15,253 bases of DNA from Sulfurimonas sp. GTDB lineage: Bacteria > Campylobacterota > Campylobacteria > Campylobacterales > Sulfurimonadaceae. The stretch lies in the NCBI GenBank assembly GCA_027047745.1, contig JALTUB010000232.1, positions 1 to 15,253 of the forward strand. Direction: 5' to 3'. This document shows positions 15,129-15,253 of the stretch, in pieces. The notes under the pieces were generated by a model. It did no database searches. It was given only the letters and a program-made list of their open reading frames with translations, and was not told the origin of the DNA. Position 1 is the stretch's first letter. Each line of letters starts with the position of its first letter. The translations under genes were made by a program, and so were the position numbers.

Positions 15129-15253
15129 GTAACTAATCACCCTATCTAAAAGACAGAATTCCCCTCAATTACAGTTTTCAAGACTTCAAATTCATTTAAG
15201 CCTCTTTTACGAGAAGTATCAATAATAGATCTCAAATTTGCATAATTTTGAGC
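15129..15253 (-). mobile_element. IS66-like insertion sequence, partial (3' end), second copy
   Basis: The element end at 15129 starts GTAACTAATCACCCTATC, matching the end of the left copy, and the element continues past the window edge. The last 125 bases of both copies align without gaps, with 97 identical by hand count, so these are relatives and not a recent duplication. Its terminus sits inside the reading frame at 15033. The bases just outside (AAATAGTC, 15121-15128) are the candidate 8-base target duplication to compare with the far side. Confidence 0.65.
15146..15253 (-). CDS. IS66-like transposase, C-terminal 35 residues (partial)
   Basis: The frame is open from the window edge to a TAG at 15148-15146. 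It reads AQNYANLRSIIDTSRKRGLN followed by EFEVLKTVIEGNSVF. Twenty-eight of 35 residues match the left copy, which keeps the SIIDTSRKRGLNEFE core intact. This is the C-terminal helix region that follows the DDE catalytic domain in IS66-type transposases. No break is visible in the part present; whether the full gene is intact cannot be told. Confidence 0.6.
   Translation of the reverse strand, partial: AQNYANLRSIIDTSRKRGLNEFEVLKTVIEGNSVF

Noticed and set aside
1..15253. A functional composite transposon carrying the whole block
   Set aside because: The cargo is core housekeeping genes (hisS, lpxD, ilvBH) and the two IS copies are only about 78% identical at their ends, so mobilisation as one unit is unlikely and unsupported.

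Overview
The window is AT-rich, densely packed bacterial DNA. Its gene set and order point to a Campylobacterota (formerly epsilonproteobacterial) chromosome, most likely a Sulfurimonas-like organism. Two gene groups match orders I remember from Campylobacter jejuni: hisS-speA-cysE-aspB and ilvI-ilvH-lpxD. A third, ilvA next to a CoA-binding protein, also matches. These comparisons are from memory, not from a search. No rRNA, tRNA or CRISPR array was seen, and no gene-free stretch exceeds 300 bases.

Layout: two convergent gene blocks meet near 7640 at a shared hairpin. The plus-strand block (398-7638) has two small unknown ORFs, hisS, a membrane-anchored FMN glutamate-synthase-domain protein, speA, cysE and, from its own promoter, an aspartate-type aminotransferase. 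The minus-strand block, read from 14869 down to 7646, has a CoA-binding protein, ilvA, a WD40/alpha-repeat protein, then (from a promoter near 11060) ilvB, ilvH, lpxD and a 67-residue unknown protein. Most genes are a few bases apart or overlap, so each block is probably one or two operons. The metabolic theme is amino acids: histidyl-tRNA charging, arginine decarboxylation to polyamines, serine acetylation toward cysteine, transamination, and the first steps of isoleucine/valine synthesis. Lipid A synthesis (lpxD) is also present.

Both ends are mobile DNA. The left end is the 3' part of an IS66-like transposase on the plus strand, apparently frameshifted. The right end is the 3' part of a related but different copy on the minus strand. 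Their last 125 bases align without gaps (97/125 identical by hand count), and both end in the same terminal sequence starting GTAACTA when read inward. The right copy sits inside the first 33 codons of what looks like a tyrosine recombinase (integrase) gene. The window is therefore a housekeeping block bracketed by two inward-facing IS ends, with an interrupted integrated-element gene at one side.

The most interesting coding feature is the 708-residue WD40 protein. After an N-terminal beta-propeller it carries four tandem helical repeats of about 84 residues, with equivalent positions at residues 302, 386, 471 and 555. I do not recognise this repeat. The protein lies 5 bases behind ilvA.
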